Part shown: positions 1-7,255 of the stretch, in pieces
Layout: each line of letters opens with the position of its first letter
Numbering within the stretch: position 1 is the stretch's first letter
Source: an uncultured Eubacteriales bacterium
GTDB taxonomy: Bacteria; Bacillota; Clostridia; UBA1381; UBA9506
Reading direction: 5' to 3'
Length of the DNA stretch: 29,870 nucleotides
NCBI GenBank assembly: GCA_902478395.1
Contig: CABSKZ010000001.1
Location: 1-29,870 of the forward strand
The notes under the pieces: generated by a model
Databases searched by the model: none
Seen by the model: only the letters and a program-made list of their open reading frames with translations
Told to the model about the DNA's origin: nothing
Position numbers and translations under genes: made by a program

Positions 1-6
1 ATCAAC

Positions 7-33
7 GGTTTGTAAAGTTGTAATTTACAAACC
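7..33. promoter_or_regulatory. 10-bp inverted repeat upstream of pstS
   Basis: Perfect arms GGTTTGTAAA (7-16) and TTTACAAACC (24-33) flank a 7-nt spacer, ending 22 nt before the pstS start codon. The core TGTAAA recurs at 51-56, just before the start codon, and a variant TGTAAT lies at 19-24. It could be an operator, part of a Pho-box-like array (PhoP boxes of Bacillus are TT(A/C)ACA-like), or an mRNA leader hairpin. The promoter itself lies left of the window or is not recognisable, so the role is inference. Confidence 0.45.
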
Positions 34-55
34 AAAAGAAATGGAGAGATTGTAA

Positions 56-931
56 ATGTTCAAAAAAAGTTTATCTTTACTCGCTGCCGCCGGATTATTG
101 ATTACCCTGCTTGCCGGATGCTCCGGTGGAGACAGCAAAACCAGCTCCGCGCCGTCTGCTTCAAGTGCTTCTGCGGCTGCAAGCTCAAAAACGAAAATTA
201 CCGTGGAAGGCTCTACCTCTGTTACGCCGCTGATGGAACAGCTGGTCGAGGAATACCAGAAAACGCACAGTGTAGAAATCCCAATTCAGGGGAACGGCTC
301 CTCCGCAGGCATCACGGCGGCAACAGAAGGCCGGGCCATGATAGGCATGAGCTCCCGTGAATTAAAAGCTGAAGAAAAAACAGCTCTTACTGAAACGACA
401 ATCGCGCTGGACGGTATCGCAGTTGTAACACATAAAAACAATACGGTAAGCGACCTGAGCGTGGACCAGATTTCTAAAATATTCAAGGGAGAAATCAAAA
501 ACTGGAGCGAGGTCGGCGGTCCGAGCAAACCAATCGTCGTTGTCTGCCGCGAAGCCGGCTCTGGTACGAGAAGCGCATTTGAAGAGCTAATGAAGCTGCA
601 GGAAAAGAGCGGCGACAAGACCATCAGCCTGATTTCTACGAACGCTTCCATCGTAGACAGCAACGGCGCGATGAAATCCAGCGTCGCCGGCAATGAAAAT
701 GCCATCGGATTTATGTCCCTCGGTTCCGTTGATGAAACTGTTTCAAAAGTAAAGGTAGACGGACAGGAAGCTACCGACCAGGCGATTCAGGAAGGCAAAT
801 ACAAAATTTCAAGACCGTTCCTGCTTCTGACAAAGGGCGAACCAACCGGCGCAGTGAAAGAATTCATTGATTTCATCAAATCCGCTGAAGGACAGAAGAT
901 CGTATCACAGAATTATATCACCGTTCAGTAA
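56..931 (+). CDS. pstS: Phosphate ABC transporter substrate-binding lipoprotein PstS
   Basis: Captures inorganic phosphate outside the membrane and hands it to PstCA. The 291-residue product starts with a lipoprotein signal peptide whose lipobox LAGC places the lipidated cysteine at residue 22. A Ser/Ala-rich linker (about residues 25-45) follows. The PBP-like fold begins at the VEGSTSV phosphate loop, and the second phosphate-binding loop is EAGSGTRSAFEE in mid-protein. A GGAGA-type ribosome binding site (about 43-48) precedes the ATG. It is the first gene of pstSCAB and is followed by a strong intercistronic hairpin, the usual arrangement where the binding protein is made in excess over the permease. 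Family identity is secure. Confidence 0.97.
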   Translation: MFKKSLSLLAAAGLLITLLAGCSGGDSKTSSAPSASSASAAASSKTKITVEGSTSVTPLMEQLVEEYQKTHSVEIPIQGNGSSAGITAATEGRAMIGMSSRELKAEEKTALTETTIALDGIAVVTHKNNTVSDLSVDQISKIFKGEIKNWSEVGGPSKPIVVVCREAGSGTRSAFEELMKLQEKSGDKTISLISTNASIVDSNGAMKSSVAGNENAIGFMSLGSVDETVSKVKVDGQEATDQAIQEGKYKISRPFLLLTKGEPTGAVKEFIDFIKSAEGQKIVSQNYITVQ

Positions 932-942
932 TAGCCCGCATA

Positions 943-967
943 GGCGGCAAACCTTGTGTTTGCCGCC
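943..967 (+). promoter_or_regulatory. Intercistronic hairpin between pstS and pstC
   Basis: Perfect 10-bp stem GGCGGCAAAC/GTTTGCCGCC with a 5-nt loop, 11 nt after the pstS stop. It is not followed by a run of T, so it is more likely an mRNA-stabilising or partial processing/attenuation structure than a full terminator. It would keep pstS transcript levels above those of pstCAB. A smaller palindrome, AGCGTACGCT, lies at 1021-1030. Confidence 0.6.
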
Positions 968-1054
968 GTTGGTACGAGAATTTTATTCTGCGGTTGACAC
1001 GCACTGAAAAATATTGCCGGAGCGTACGCTGCCGGAGGAAAAGGCGGATGACAA

Positions 1055-1966
1055 ATGGAACCACTTCAAACTGGACAAGAACTGAACTTAAAACCCCGGA
1101 GTTCCGTCCGGGCCATATTTGAAAAGCTGGCCGAAACCGGATTTCTGCTGTGCGCCGTCTTCTCCGTTGTTTCATTGCTGATAATCGCCATCTTCATCAT
1201 CGGGCAGGGAATGCCCGGCATGCTGAAAATCGGCGTCGGCAAGTTTCTAACGGGGCAGGTCTGGCAGCCCGGCGCCGAGGTATTCGGCATCCTGCCCATG
1301 ATTCTAGGCACAATTTATGCAACTCTGGGCGCAACGCTGATTGGCGTCCCCATCGGTATTCTAACAGCAGTGTTCATCTCCGAAATTGCCCCCTCCTGGC
1401 TTTCAGGAAAAGTCCGTGCGGCGGTGGATTTACTGGCGGCAATCCCCTCCGTGGTATACGGCTTTTTCGGCCTTATTATATTTGTTCCCATGATAAACAC
1501 CCTCACCAACGGAGCAGGCGGCGACAGCCTGCTCGCCGCCATTTTGATTTTGTCCATTATGATACTGCCGACTATCACGAGCATTACAGAGACCTCGCTG
1601 CGCGCCGTACCTGACGTGTACCGGGAAGGCTCGCTCGCACTCGGTGCCACACATATACAAACCATCTTCAAGGTGACGATTCCCGCCGCCAAATCCGGTA
1701 TCTTTTCTGCGGTAATCCTTGGGGTGGGGCGCGCCGTCGGCGAGGCAATGGCCGTCATTCTGGTTTCAGGCAACGCCCCGCAGATTCCGGGTTCTATCTT
1801 CGACCGCATCCGCACTATGACTGCCAATATCGCGCTCGAAATGGGGTACGCCTCTGGACTGCACACACAGGCACTGTTTGCAACCGGCGTAGTTCTCTTC
1901 CTTTTCATTATGCTGCTGAATGTCATCTTAAATATTGTGAAAAGGTCCTCCGACAAATTGAATTAA
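1055..1966 (+). CDS. pstC: Phosphate ABC transporter permease PstC
   Basis: One of the two membrane subunits of the high-affinity phosphate importer. The 303-residue product has a cytoplasmic N-terminal tail, a first membrane helix at about residues 29-50, a long periplasm-equivalent loop, and then the MetI-like permease core. The conserved IPSVVYGFFG segment is at about 130-139. The EAA-type loop that contacts PstB (EGSLALGATHIQTIFKVTIP) is at 191-210. The ATG at 1055 is preceded by AAGGCGG; an ATG 7 nt earlier is out of frame. It follows pstS by 123 nt and precedes pstA by 12 nt. Confidence 0.96.
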   Translation: MEPLQTGQELNLKPRSSVRAIFEKLAETGFLLCAVFSVVSLLIIAIFIIGQGMPGMLKIGVGKFLTGQVWQPGAEVFGILPMILGTIYATLGATLIGVPIGILTAVFISEIAPSWLSGKVRAAVDLLAAIPSVVYGFFGLIIFVPMINTLTNGAGGDSLLAAILILSIMILPTITSITETSLRAVPDVYREGSLALGATHIQTIFKVTIPAAKSGIFSAVILGVGRAVGEAMAVILVSGNAPQIPGSIFDRIRTMTANIALEMGYASGLHTQALFATGVVLFLFIMLLNVILNIVKRSSDKLN

Positions 1967-1978
1967 GGCGGTGTAAAA

Positions 1979-2812
1979 ATGAAAAGCAAAAGACTCAGTG
2001 ACAAAATCCTATATTTTGTAATATGCGCCTGCGCGGCTGTTACAGTCGGCATTCTGCTCTGGATAATCGGCTTCATTGTGATAAACGGTGTCGGCTCCAT
2101 TTCGTGGGAGTTTCTGACCGCACCCTACAGCACGGAAGGCGGCGGCATTATGCCGATGATTATCAGTACCTTTTACATGGTTTTGCTCACAATTGTGATT
2201 GCGACGCCAATTGGTATTTTTACCGCAATTTATTTAAACGAATACGCACACGAAGGAAAAATCGTCGCCGTCATCCGGTTTGCGATTGATTCTCTGTCCG
2301 GAATTCCTTCTATCATCTACGGCCTGTTCGGCATGATTTTTTTTGTTACCGCCCTCAAATTCGACTACTCGATTCTGTCCGGTTCTATCACACTCAGCAT
2401 CATGATTTTGCCGACCATCATCCGTACCTCGGAGGAATCGCTCAAATCTGTTCCAGTTTCTTTCAAGGAAGGCTCGCTCGGCCTCGGCGCCTCAAAGCTG
2501 AGGACAATTTTTAAAATTGCATTGCCGAGCGCCATGACGGGAATCGTAACGGCTGTCATTTTAAGTATTGGGCGAATCGTGGGCGAGACGGCCGCGGTTT
2601 ACCTGACAGCCGGCATGACGCCGCAGGTTCCGGAAAATATTATGAGCTCAGGGCGGACGCTTTCTGTCCATCTGTATATGCTTGCCAAGGAGGCCGTGAC
2701 GCCAGACGCGTTCAGCAAAGCCTATGCAACCGGAACCGTCCTGATCATTACGGTATTTATCATCAACACCCTGGCGAACTTCCTCGCGAAAAAGCTCAAA
2801 AAGGAGTATTGA
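1979..2812 (+). CDS. pstA: Phosphate ABC transporter permease PstA
   Basis: Second permease subunit, pairing with PstC to form the phosphate channel. The product has 277 residues, with a hydrophobic first helix at about 11-36 and the MetI-like core from about 60 onward. The GIPSIIYGLFG segment lies near 108-118 and the EAA-type coupling loop EGSLGLGASKLRTIFKIALP at 164-183. These motifs are closely parallel to those of PstC, as expected for paralogous half-channels. The start is 12 nt after pstC with AAGGCGGTG as ribosome binding site. Confidence 0.96.
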   Translation: MKSKRLSDKILYFVICACAAVTVGILLWIIGFIVINGVGSISWEFLTAPYSTEGGGIMPMIISTFYMVLLTIVIATPIGIFTAIYLNEYAHEGKIVAVIRFAIDSLSGIPSIIYGLFGMIFFVTALKFDYSILSGSITLSIMILPTIIRTSEESLKSVPVSFKEGSLGLGASKLRTIFKIALPSAMTGIVTAVILSIGRIVGETAAVYLTAGMTPQVPENIMSSGRTLSVHLYMLAKEAVTPDAFSKAYATGTVLIITVFIINTLANFLAKKLKKEY

Positions 2813-2816
2813 TCTT

Positions 2817-3563
2817 ATGAATTTCGAAACGAAAAATCTGAACCTGTACTACGATGATTTCCGCGCGCTGAAAGACATCAGCATCACCATGGCGGAGCAT
2901 GAGGTCACCGCTCTTATCGGGCCTTCCGGCTGCGGGAAGTCCACCTTTTTAAAAACACTCAACCGGATGAACGACCTCGTTTCCGGCTGCCGGATTACGG
3001 GTGAGGTGTTGTTCGGCGGAACCGACATTTATAAAAATATAGACATCAGCCAGCTCCGCAAAGAGGTCGGCATGGTGTTCCAGAAGCCGAATCCTTTTCC
3101 GATGAGCATTTATGACAACATCGCCTATGGCCTGCGGACACATGGCGTTAAGAAAAAATCCGTCATAGACGACGTGGTGGAAAAAGTTCTGCGCGACACG
3201 GCCATCTGGGATGAGGTGAAAGACCGCTTGAAACGGAATGCCCTCGGCCTGTCCGGCGGACAGCAGCAAAGAATTTGCATTGCCCGTGCTCTGGCTATCT
3301 CGCCCGCGTTCCTGCTGATGGATGAGCCAACCTCAGCACTGGACCCGATTTCTACCCTGAAAATTGAAGATTTGGTCCAGAAGCTGAAAGAAGATTACTC
3401 TATTATCATCGTTACCCACAACATGCAGCAGGCCGCACGTATTTCTGACAAAACCGCCTTCTTCTTAAATGGGGAAATCATTGAATATGACAGTACCGAA
3501 AAAATATTCTCTTCCCCGGAGGATAAACGGACCGAGGACTATATTACAGGCCGGTTCGGTTAA
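2817..3563 (+). CDS. pstB: Phosphate ABC transporter ATP-binding protein PstB
   Basis: Cytoplasmic ATPase that powers phosphate import. All ABC motifs are intact in the 248 residues: Walker A GPSGCGKST (35-43), Q-loop Q89, signature LSGGQQQR (145-152), Walker B FLLMDE (165-170) with catalytic Glu170, and H-loop His201. The FQKPNPFPMSIYDN stretch around the Q-loop is typical of PstB rather than of other importer ATPases. The start is 4 nt after pstA with AAGGAG upstream, consistent with coupled translation. About 350 nt separate it from the response-regulator start, including the hairpin element at 3590-3724. Confidence 0.97.
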   Translation: MNFETKNLNLYYDDFRALKDISITMAEHEVTALIGPSGCGKSTFLKTLNRMNDLVSGCRITGEVLFGGTDIYKNIDISQLRKEVGMVFQKPNPFPMSIYDNIAYGLRTHGVKKKSVIDDVVEKVLRDTAIWDEVKDRLKRNALGLSGGQQQRICIARALAISPAFLLMDEPTSALDPISTLKIEDLVQKLKEDYSIIIVTHNMQQAARISDKTAFFLNGEIIEYDSTEKIFSSPEDKRTEDYITGRFG

Positions 3564-3589
3564 TTTCTGCTTTTCATCCCATGTATGGT

Positions 3590-3724
3590 TATGGTATAAT
3601 AAACGCAAAAGCGTTTATTATACGCCTCCGGCGAGGAATCTATCGCGCGTGCGAATTTTCCTCACGTTGTTCGGAAACGCACATGCGCAATTATACCAAA
3701 ATCCTTCGGATTTATGGTATAATA
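3590..3724. repeat. Hairpin cluster flanked by 12-bp direct repeats (MITE/REP-like candidate)
   Basis: The 12-mer TATGGTATAATA stands at both edges (3590-3601 and 3713-3724). Inside are a perfect 13-bp stem with AAAA loop (3594-3606/3611-3623), a small CCTC/GAGG hairpin (3625-3636), an imperfect hairpin (3645-3688), and a 9+6-bp stem with one bulge (3690-3704/3708-3723). The core GGTATAAT or its complement occurs four times in the order + - - +. TGGTATAAT is also an extended -10 motif, so the right-hand copy could give the downstream two-component genes a promoter of their own. Whether other copies exist in the genome cannot be seen here. Confidence 0.55.
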
Positions 3725-3915
3725 TACACGGAGTAAGGCTGTGCCTGGCCAAAGACAATGGCAGAAAGCTTTGAATCTAGTCGTCTTTTTCTGGGCAGTC
3801 ACAACCAGAAAAGAACTTGCGCTATCACCATTATGGAACTGGTGTGCAGCAAGCCGAGCGGCGGCATATTTTTATGATGGAATATACGAAACTGGCAGAA
3901 AGGCTGGTGGCAAAA

Positions 3916-4602
3916 ATGGCCAAATGTATCTTTGTTGTGGACGATGAGGCCCACATTCGCGAACTGATCACCTATAATCTGGAGGAAAACGGCTATATTG
4001 CCGCTGCTTTCGAAACAGGAGAGGAGATGCTCGCCGCACTGGAAAAAAAACAGCCGGCGTTAATCCTGCTCGACATCATGCTGCCTGGCCTTTCCGGCCT
4101 CGAAGTGTGTAAGCAACTGAAAAGAAACCCCAACACCAAGGATATCCCCATTATTTTTCTCACTGCGAAAGCCGAGGAAATCGACAAAGTACTCGGCCTT
4201 GAGCTGGGCGGGGATGATTATATATCAAAGCCCTTCGGCGTACGGGAACTGATTGCACGTATCGGAACCGTACTGAGGCGATGTGAAAAACGCGAAACCA
4301 AGGAAGCCGACATCATCGCCGTACGCGACATCGTCATGAATATCGCCAAACGTACCGTCACAAAGGATGATCAGCCCCTGACGCTGACATTAAAGGAATT
4401 CGAGCTGCTTAAGCTACTGATTTTGAATAAGGGCAACGTCTTTTCACGGGACGTACTGCTGGATAAAATCTGGGGCTATGACTACTACGGGGAAACCCGG
4501 ACAGTGGACGTCCACATCCGGAACCTGCGCAAGGCTCTGCGCGACGACAAGGAAGAATATATCCAAACGGTGCGCGGCATCGGGTACCGTTTTTCAGAAT
4601 AA
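3916..4602 (+). CDS. phoP: Phosphate regulon response regulator, OmpR/PhoB family
   Basis: DNA-binding response regulator expected to be phosphorylated by the adjacent PhoR-type kinase and to control the pst operon. The receiver domain spans about 1-120, with acidic pocket D9/D10, phosphoacceptor Asp53 (in LLDIMLPG), switch Thr83 and Lys105 (in SKPF). The winged-helix DNA-binding domain is at about 130-228, ending in the typical VDVHIRNLRKAL and VRGIGYRF segments. I chose the ATG at 3916 because MAKCIFVVDDE is the normal N-terminus and GGTGG precedes it. Longer starts at 3817, 3874 or 3877 would add up to 33 unusual residues. The symbol follows Gram-positive usage; phoB is the equivalent elsewhere. 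Confidence 0.9.
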   Translation: MAKCIFVVDDEAHIRELITYNLEENGYIAAAFETGEEMLAALEKKQPALILLDIMLPGLSGLEVCKQLKRNPNTKDIPIIFLTAKAEEIDKVLGLELGGDDYISKPFGVRELIARIGTVLRRCEKRETKEADIIAVRDIVMNIAKRTVTKDDQPLTLTLKEFELLKLLILNKGNVFSRDVLLDKIWGYDYYGETRTVDVHIRNLRKALRDDKEEYIQTVRGIGYRFSE

Positions 4603-4615
4603 GGAGTGAATCAGC

Positions 4616-6334
4616 TTGAGAAACAGCCTGCTCAGAATGTTTTTTATTGTGATTATGGCCGCGACGCTGATAACGGGCACGCTGTCTTATATCGTCGCGC
4701 AAAACGCGTATGAGCAGCAGCTGGATAAAAGCATCGTAGAAAATATTGATTTATTCTGCGCCTCGTGGAATACCAGCGGACTGGAAAAGGCCTCTGCAGA
4801 TTTTACGAAAACCATTAATGGGCTGCGGATTTCCATTATCCTTCCGGACGGAACGGTCCGGTATGATACGGACACTGCAGCAGAAGCACTGGACAACCAT
4901 AAATCCCGGCCGGAAATCGAGCAAGCGCTCAACTCCGGCGTGGGCATCAGCAAACGGACCAGCAAAACCACGCTGATAAAATATAAATATGTGGCCAAAA
5001 AGCTGACAATGGACGGAGAGGAATGCGTCGTCCGCCTGTGTGTGCCAATGGACAATATGAAAGGCATCAACAAAAACATCTTTTTGTTGGTGTTCCTCGG
5101 CATCACCACCGGTGTAGGCATTGCGCTGCTCTTTGCTGTGCGGTATTCCAGCGAGGTCACCACGCCGCTGAAAAAACTGTCAGAGGCGGCAACAAAAATC
5201 GCCGGCGGCGAATATATTCAGAAATTCGATTTTAAGACGAAATATGAGGTCGCGGAATTGAGCCGCAACATTATCCAGATGGGGCAAAGCCTCGACCGGA
5301 GCATCACCCTGCTGCACAATCGCAACGAACAGCTCAAAACCATTATTGACAACATGGTGAGCGGACTGCTGGCAATCGACAACGAAGACAAAATTATCCT
5401 CATCAACCAGAAGGCCGTTGAGATGCTGAATCTGCCGGAAAAAGACCCGAAAGGGATGGAACTGTTCAGCATCTTCCGCAACGGTCAGTTTACGGATTTT
5501 GTAACAAAATCCACAAAGGACAGCATTGATTTTGAGTATCTCGACCGGTATTTCCGCATCAAAAAATCCAAAATTACGGACGGGGAAGGCACCGTCGTTT
5601 TGATAAATGACATCACACAGGTCAAAAAGCTGGAGGATATGCGCAGCGAATTTGTCGCAAACGTCACGCACGAGCTGAAAACACCGCTCACCTCCATTAA
5701 GGGCTTTACGGATACGCTGAAAAACGGCGCTATCGAGAACAGGGACGCGGCCCTGCGGTTTCTGGAAATTATAGAAATCGAGTCCGACCGTCTCATCCGT
5801 TTGATTAATGACATCCTTGACCTTTCCGACATTGAAAACATGGCCGTTGAATCGCAGACGGAGGATGTTATCATCGACGATGTGATTGTTGAAGTAATTT
5901 CGCTTGTAAAAAACGACGCCGCGGAAAAGGATGTCACCATCTCCTACCACAATACCGGAGCGGTTGTATCCTACCGCGCGAACCGCGACCGCTTCAAGCA
6001 GCTTCTGCTGAACCTCGTGTCTAACGCGGTCCGCTATAACAGGGAAAATGGCGAGGTTGACATCTGTGCCGATGAAGTGAACCGCAAGCTCCGCATTCGC
6101 GTAAAAGACACCGGCATCGGGATTCCAGAGGACAAAATGCCCCGCCTGTTCGAGCGGTTTTACCGGGTGGATAAAAGCCGCAGCACGCGAAGCGGTGGAA
6201 CCGGGCTGGGGCTCAGCATTGTAAAGCATATTGTCAATATTTACAACGGAGAAATTTACGTTTCCAGCGAACCCGATAAGGGCAGCGAATTCACCATATT
6301 CCTTCCTATAGCAGAAGAAAAAACGAAAGCATGA
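4616..6334 (+). CDS. phoR: Phosphate regulon sensor histidine kinase PhoR
   Basis: Membrane histidine kinase partner of the preceding regulator. The layout is: first membrane helix at about 7-28, extracytoplasmic domain at 29-152, second helix at about 154-176, HAMP to about 230, a PAS domain (about 237-340), HisKA with phospho-acceptor His352 in THELKTP, and HATPase_c with N-box NLVSNAVRYN (466-475), G1 box DTGIGIP (498-504) and G2 box GGTGLGLS (527-534). The 572-residue length fits Gram-positive PhoR. The start codon is TTG at 4616, 13 nt after the regulator's stop, with a strong AAGGAGTG site that also overlaps that stop. Specificity for phosphate is inferred from gene context. Confidence 0.93.
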   Translation: MRNSLLRMFFIVIMAATLITGTLSYIVAQNAYEQQLDKSIVENIDLFCASWNTSGLEKASADFTKTINGLRISIILPDGTVRYDTDTAAEALDNHKSRPEIEQALNSGVGISKRTSKTTLIKYKYVAKKLTMDGEECVVRLCVPMDNMKGINKNIFLLVFLGITTGVGIALLFAVRYSSEVTTPLKKLSEAATKIAGGEYIQKFDFKTKYEVAELSRNIIQMGQSLDRSITLLHNRNEQLKTIIDNMVSGLLAIDNEDKIILINQKAVEMLNLPEKDPKGMELFSIFRNGQFTDFVTKSTKDSIDFEYLDRYFRIKKSKITDGEGTVVLINDITQVKKLEDMRSEFVANVTHELKTPLTSIKGFTDTLKNGAIENRDAALRFLEIIEIESDRLIRLINDILDLSDIENMAVESQTEDVIIDDVIVEVISLVKNDAAEKDVTISYHNTGAVVSYRANRDRFKQLLLNLVSNAVRYNRENGEVDICADEVNRKLRIRVKDTGIGIPEDKMPRLFERFYRVDKSRSTRSGGTGLGLSIVKHIVNIYNGEIYVSSEPDKGSEFTIFLPIAEEKTKA

Positions 6335-6385
6335 TTTGATTTTTAATAGGTCCGCGCGCGTCGTGCCGGACAGATGGAGGTTACC

Positions 6386-7039
6386 ATGACCAGAGCAAAT
6401 TATGACGAAAGCTTGAAAGAGCTGTATCACGAAGTTATTCAAATGGCGAGCGTAGTTGAAAACGCGCTTTCCCGGACTATGCTCGCGCTGACCAAGAAGG
6501 ACAAGGCGCTGGCCAAAGCCATTATGAAAAACGATGATGACATCGACGAGCGCCACAACCGGATAGAAGAAAAATGCATCAGTCTGATTGCCACACAGCA
6601 GCCAATTGCCAGCGACCTGCGGCTGATTATCTCCATTCTGAACATGATTACAGATTTGGAGCGCATCGGCGACCATGCCTCGGACATCTGCAAAATGATG
6701 CTGGAAATCGAGGACATTAAGATTATCAACTCCATTTCCCGCTTCTCCCAGATGGTGGAGGTGGCGGCGCGCATGGTTCGCACTTCCATCGACGCGTACG
6801 CATACGGCGATGTGGAGATGGCAAAGGACACGCAGGCATTGGAAGATGAAATGGACGCGTTGTTTGGCGAAGTAATTGTTTCTCTGAAAGAGGAAATGAA
6901 ATTGAACCCGAATGTAATTGAGGAATGTACCAATCTAATATTCATTTCAAAATATCTGGAACGTGTCGGAGACCACGCCACGAACCTGTGCGAGTCTATT
7001 GTATACAACATAACAGGCCGGCACGAACATTTGAACTAA
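6386..7039 (+). CDS. phoU: Phosphate-specific transport regulator PhoU
   Basis: Cytoplasmic negative regulator linking Pst transporter state to PhoR and limiting phosphate uptake. The 217 residues form two PhoU three-helix repeats. The metal-cluster motifs ERIGDHASD (92-100) and ERVGDHATN (192-200) occupy equivalent positions in the two halves. The ATG at 6386 is preferred to the one at 6374, because the upstream ATG lies inside the TGGAGG ribosome binding site (6375-6380). It is the last gene of the phosphate locus, after phoR rather than directly after pstB, and is followed by a terminator. Confidence 0.96.
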   Translation: MTRANYDESLKELYHEVIQMASVVENALSRTMLALTKKDKALAKAIMKNDDDIDERHNRIEEKCISLIATQQPIASDLRLIISILNMITDLERIGDHASDICKMMLEIEDIKIINSISRFSQMVEVAARMVRTSIDAYAYGDVEMAKDTQALEDEMDALFGEVIVSLKEEMKLNPNVIEECTNLIFISKYLERVGDHATNLCESIVYNITGRHEHLN

Positions 7040-7063
7040 CCCTTACAGGACTTATAAACAGCG

Positions 7064-7106
7064 AAGGAAGCAGAAAGCTTAGTGGCCTTCCGCTTCCTTT
7101 TATTTT
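7064..7106 (+). terminator. Rho-independent terminator after phoU
   Basis: Outer stem AAGGAAGC (7064-7071) pairs with GCTTCCTT (7092-7099). The inner part pairs imperfectly around a GCTTAGTGGC loop region. The tract TTTTATTTT follows. It ends the pst-pho transcript 25 nt after phoU. The next 150 nt, up to the convergent xylB stop at 7256, hold no recognisable gene or second terminator. Confidence 0.8.
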
Positions 7107-7255
7107 GGGTATTTATAAAATAGAACCAAATTATTTATTAAAAAATCCTTCCTAAACAGCCTTTCACCCTTGCGAAGAAGGAGATATATTCCCGCCGCGT
7201 GCTGAACAGCAGGAACCCGGCCGCCTTAGAGGTGGGGACACACAGCAGGGATATA

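Noticed and set aside
994..1022. TTGACA at 994-999 as a promoter for pstC
   Set aside because: No -10 box at 16-18 nt downstream; the nearest AT-rich hexamer is only 10 nt away.
3469..3947. Short plus-strand frames between pstB and the response regulator
   Set aside because: They cross the hairpin/repeat element, overlap pstB or the regulator, and give no recognisable protein.
5180..6676. 498-codon open frame on the minus strand opposite phoR and phoU
   Set aside because: It lies entirely antisense to two certain genes, has no ribosome binding site, and its composition (rich in N, F and V runs) is that of a codon-phase shadow.
7199..7255. Repeated CAGCAGG and GATATATT-like words downstream of xylB
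   Set aside because: Imperfect and short; does not form a clear terminator, repeat unit or attachment site.
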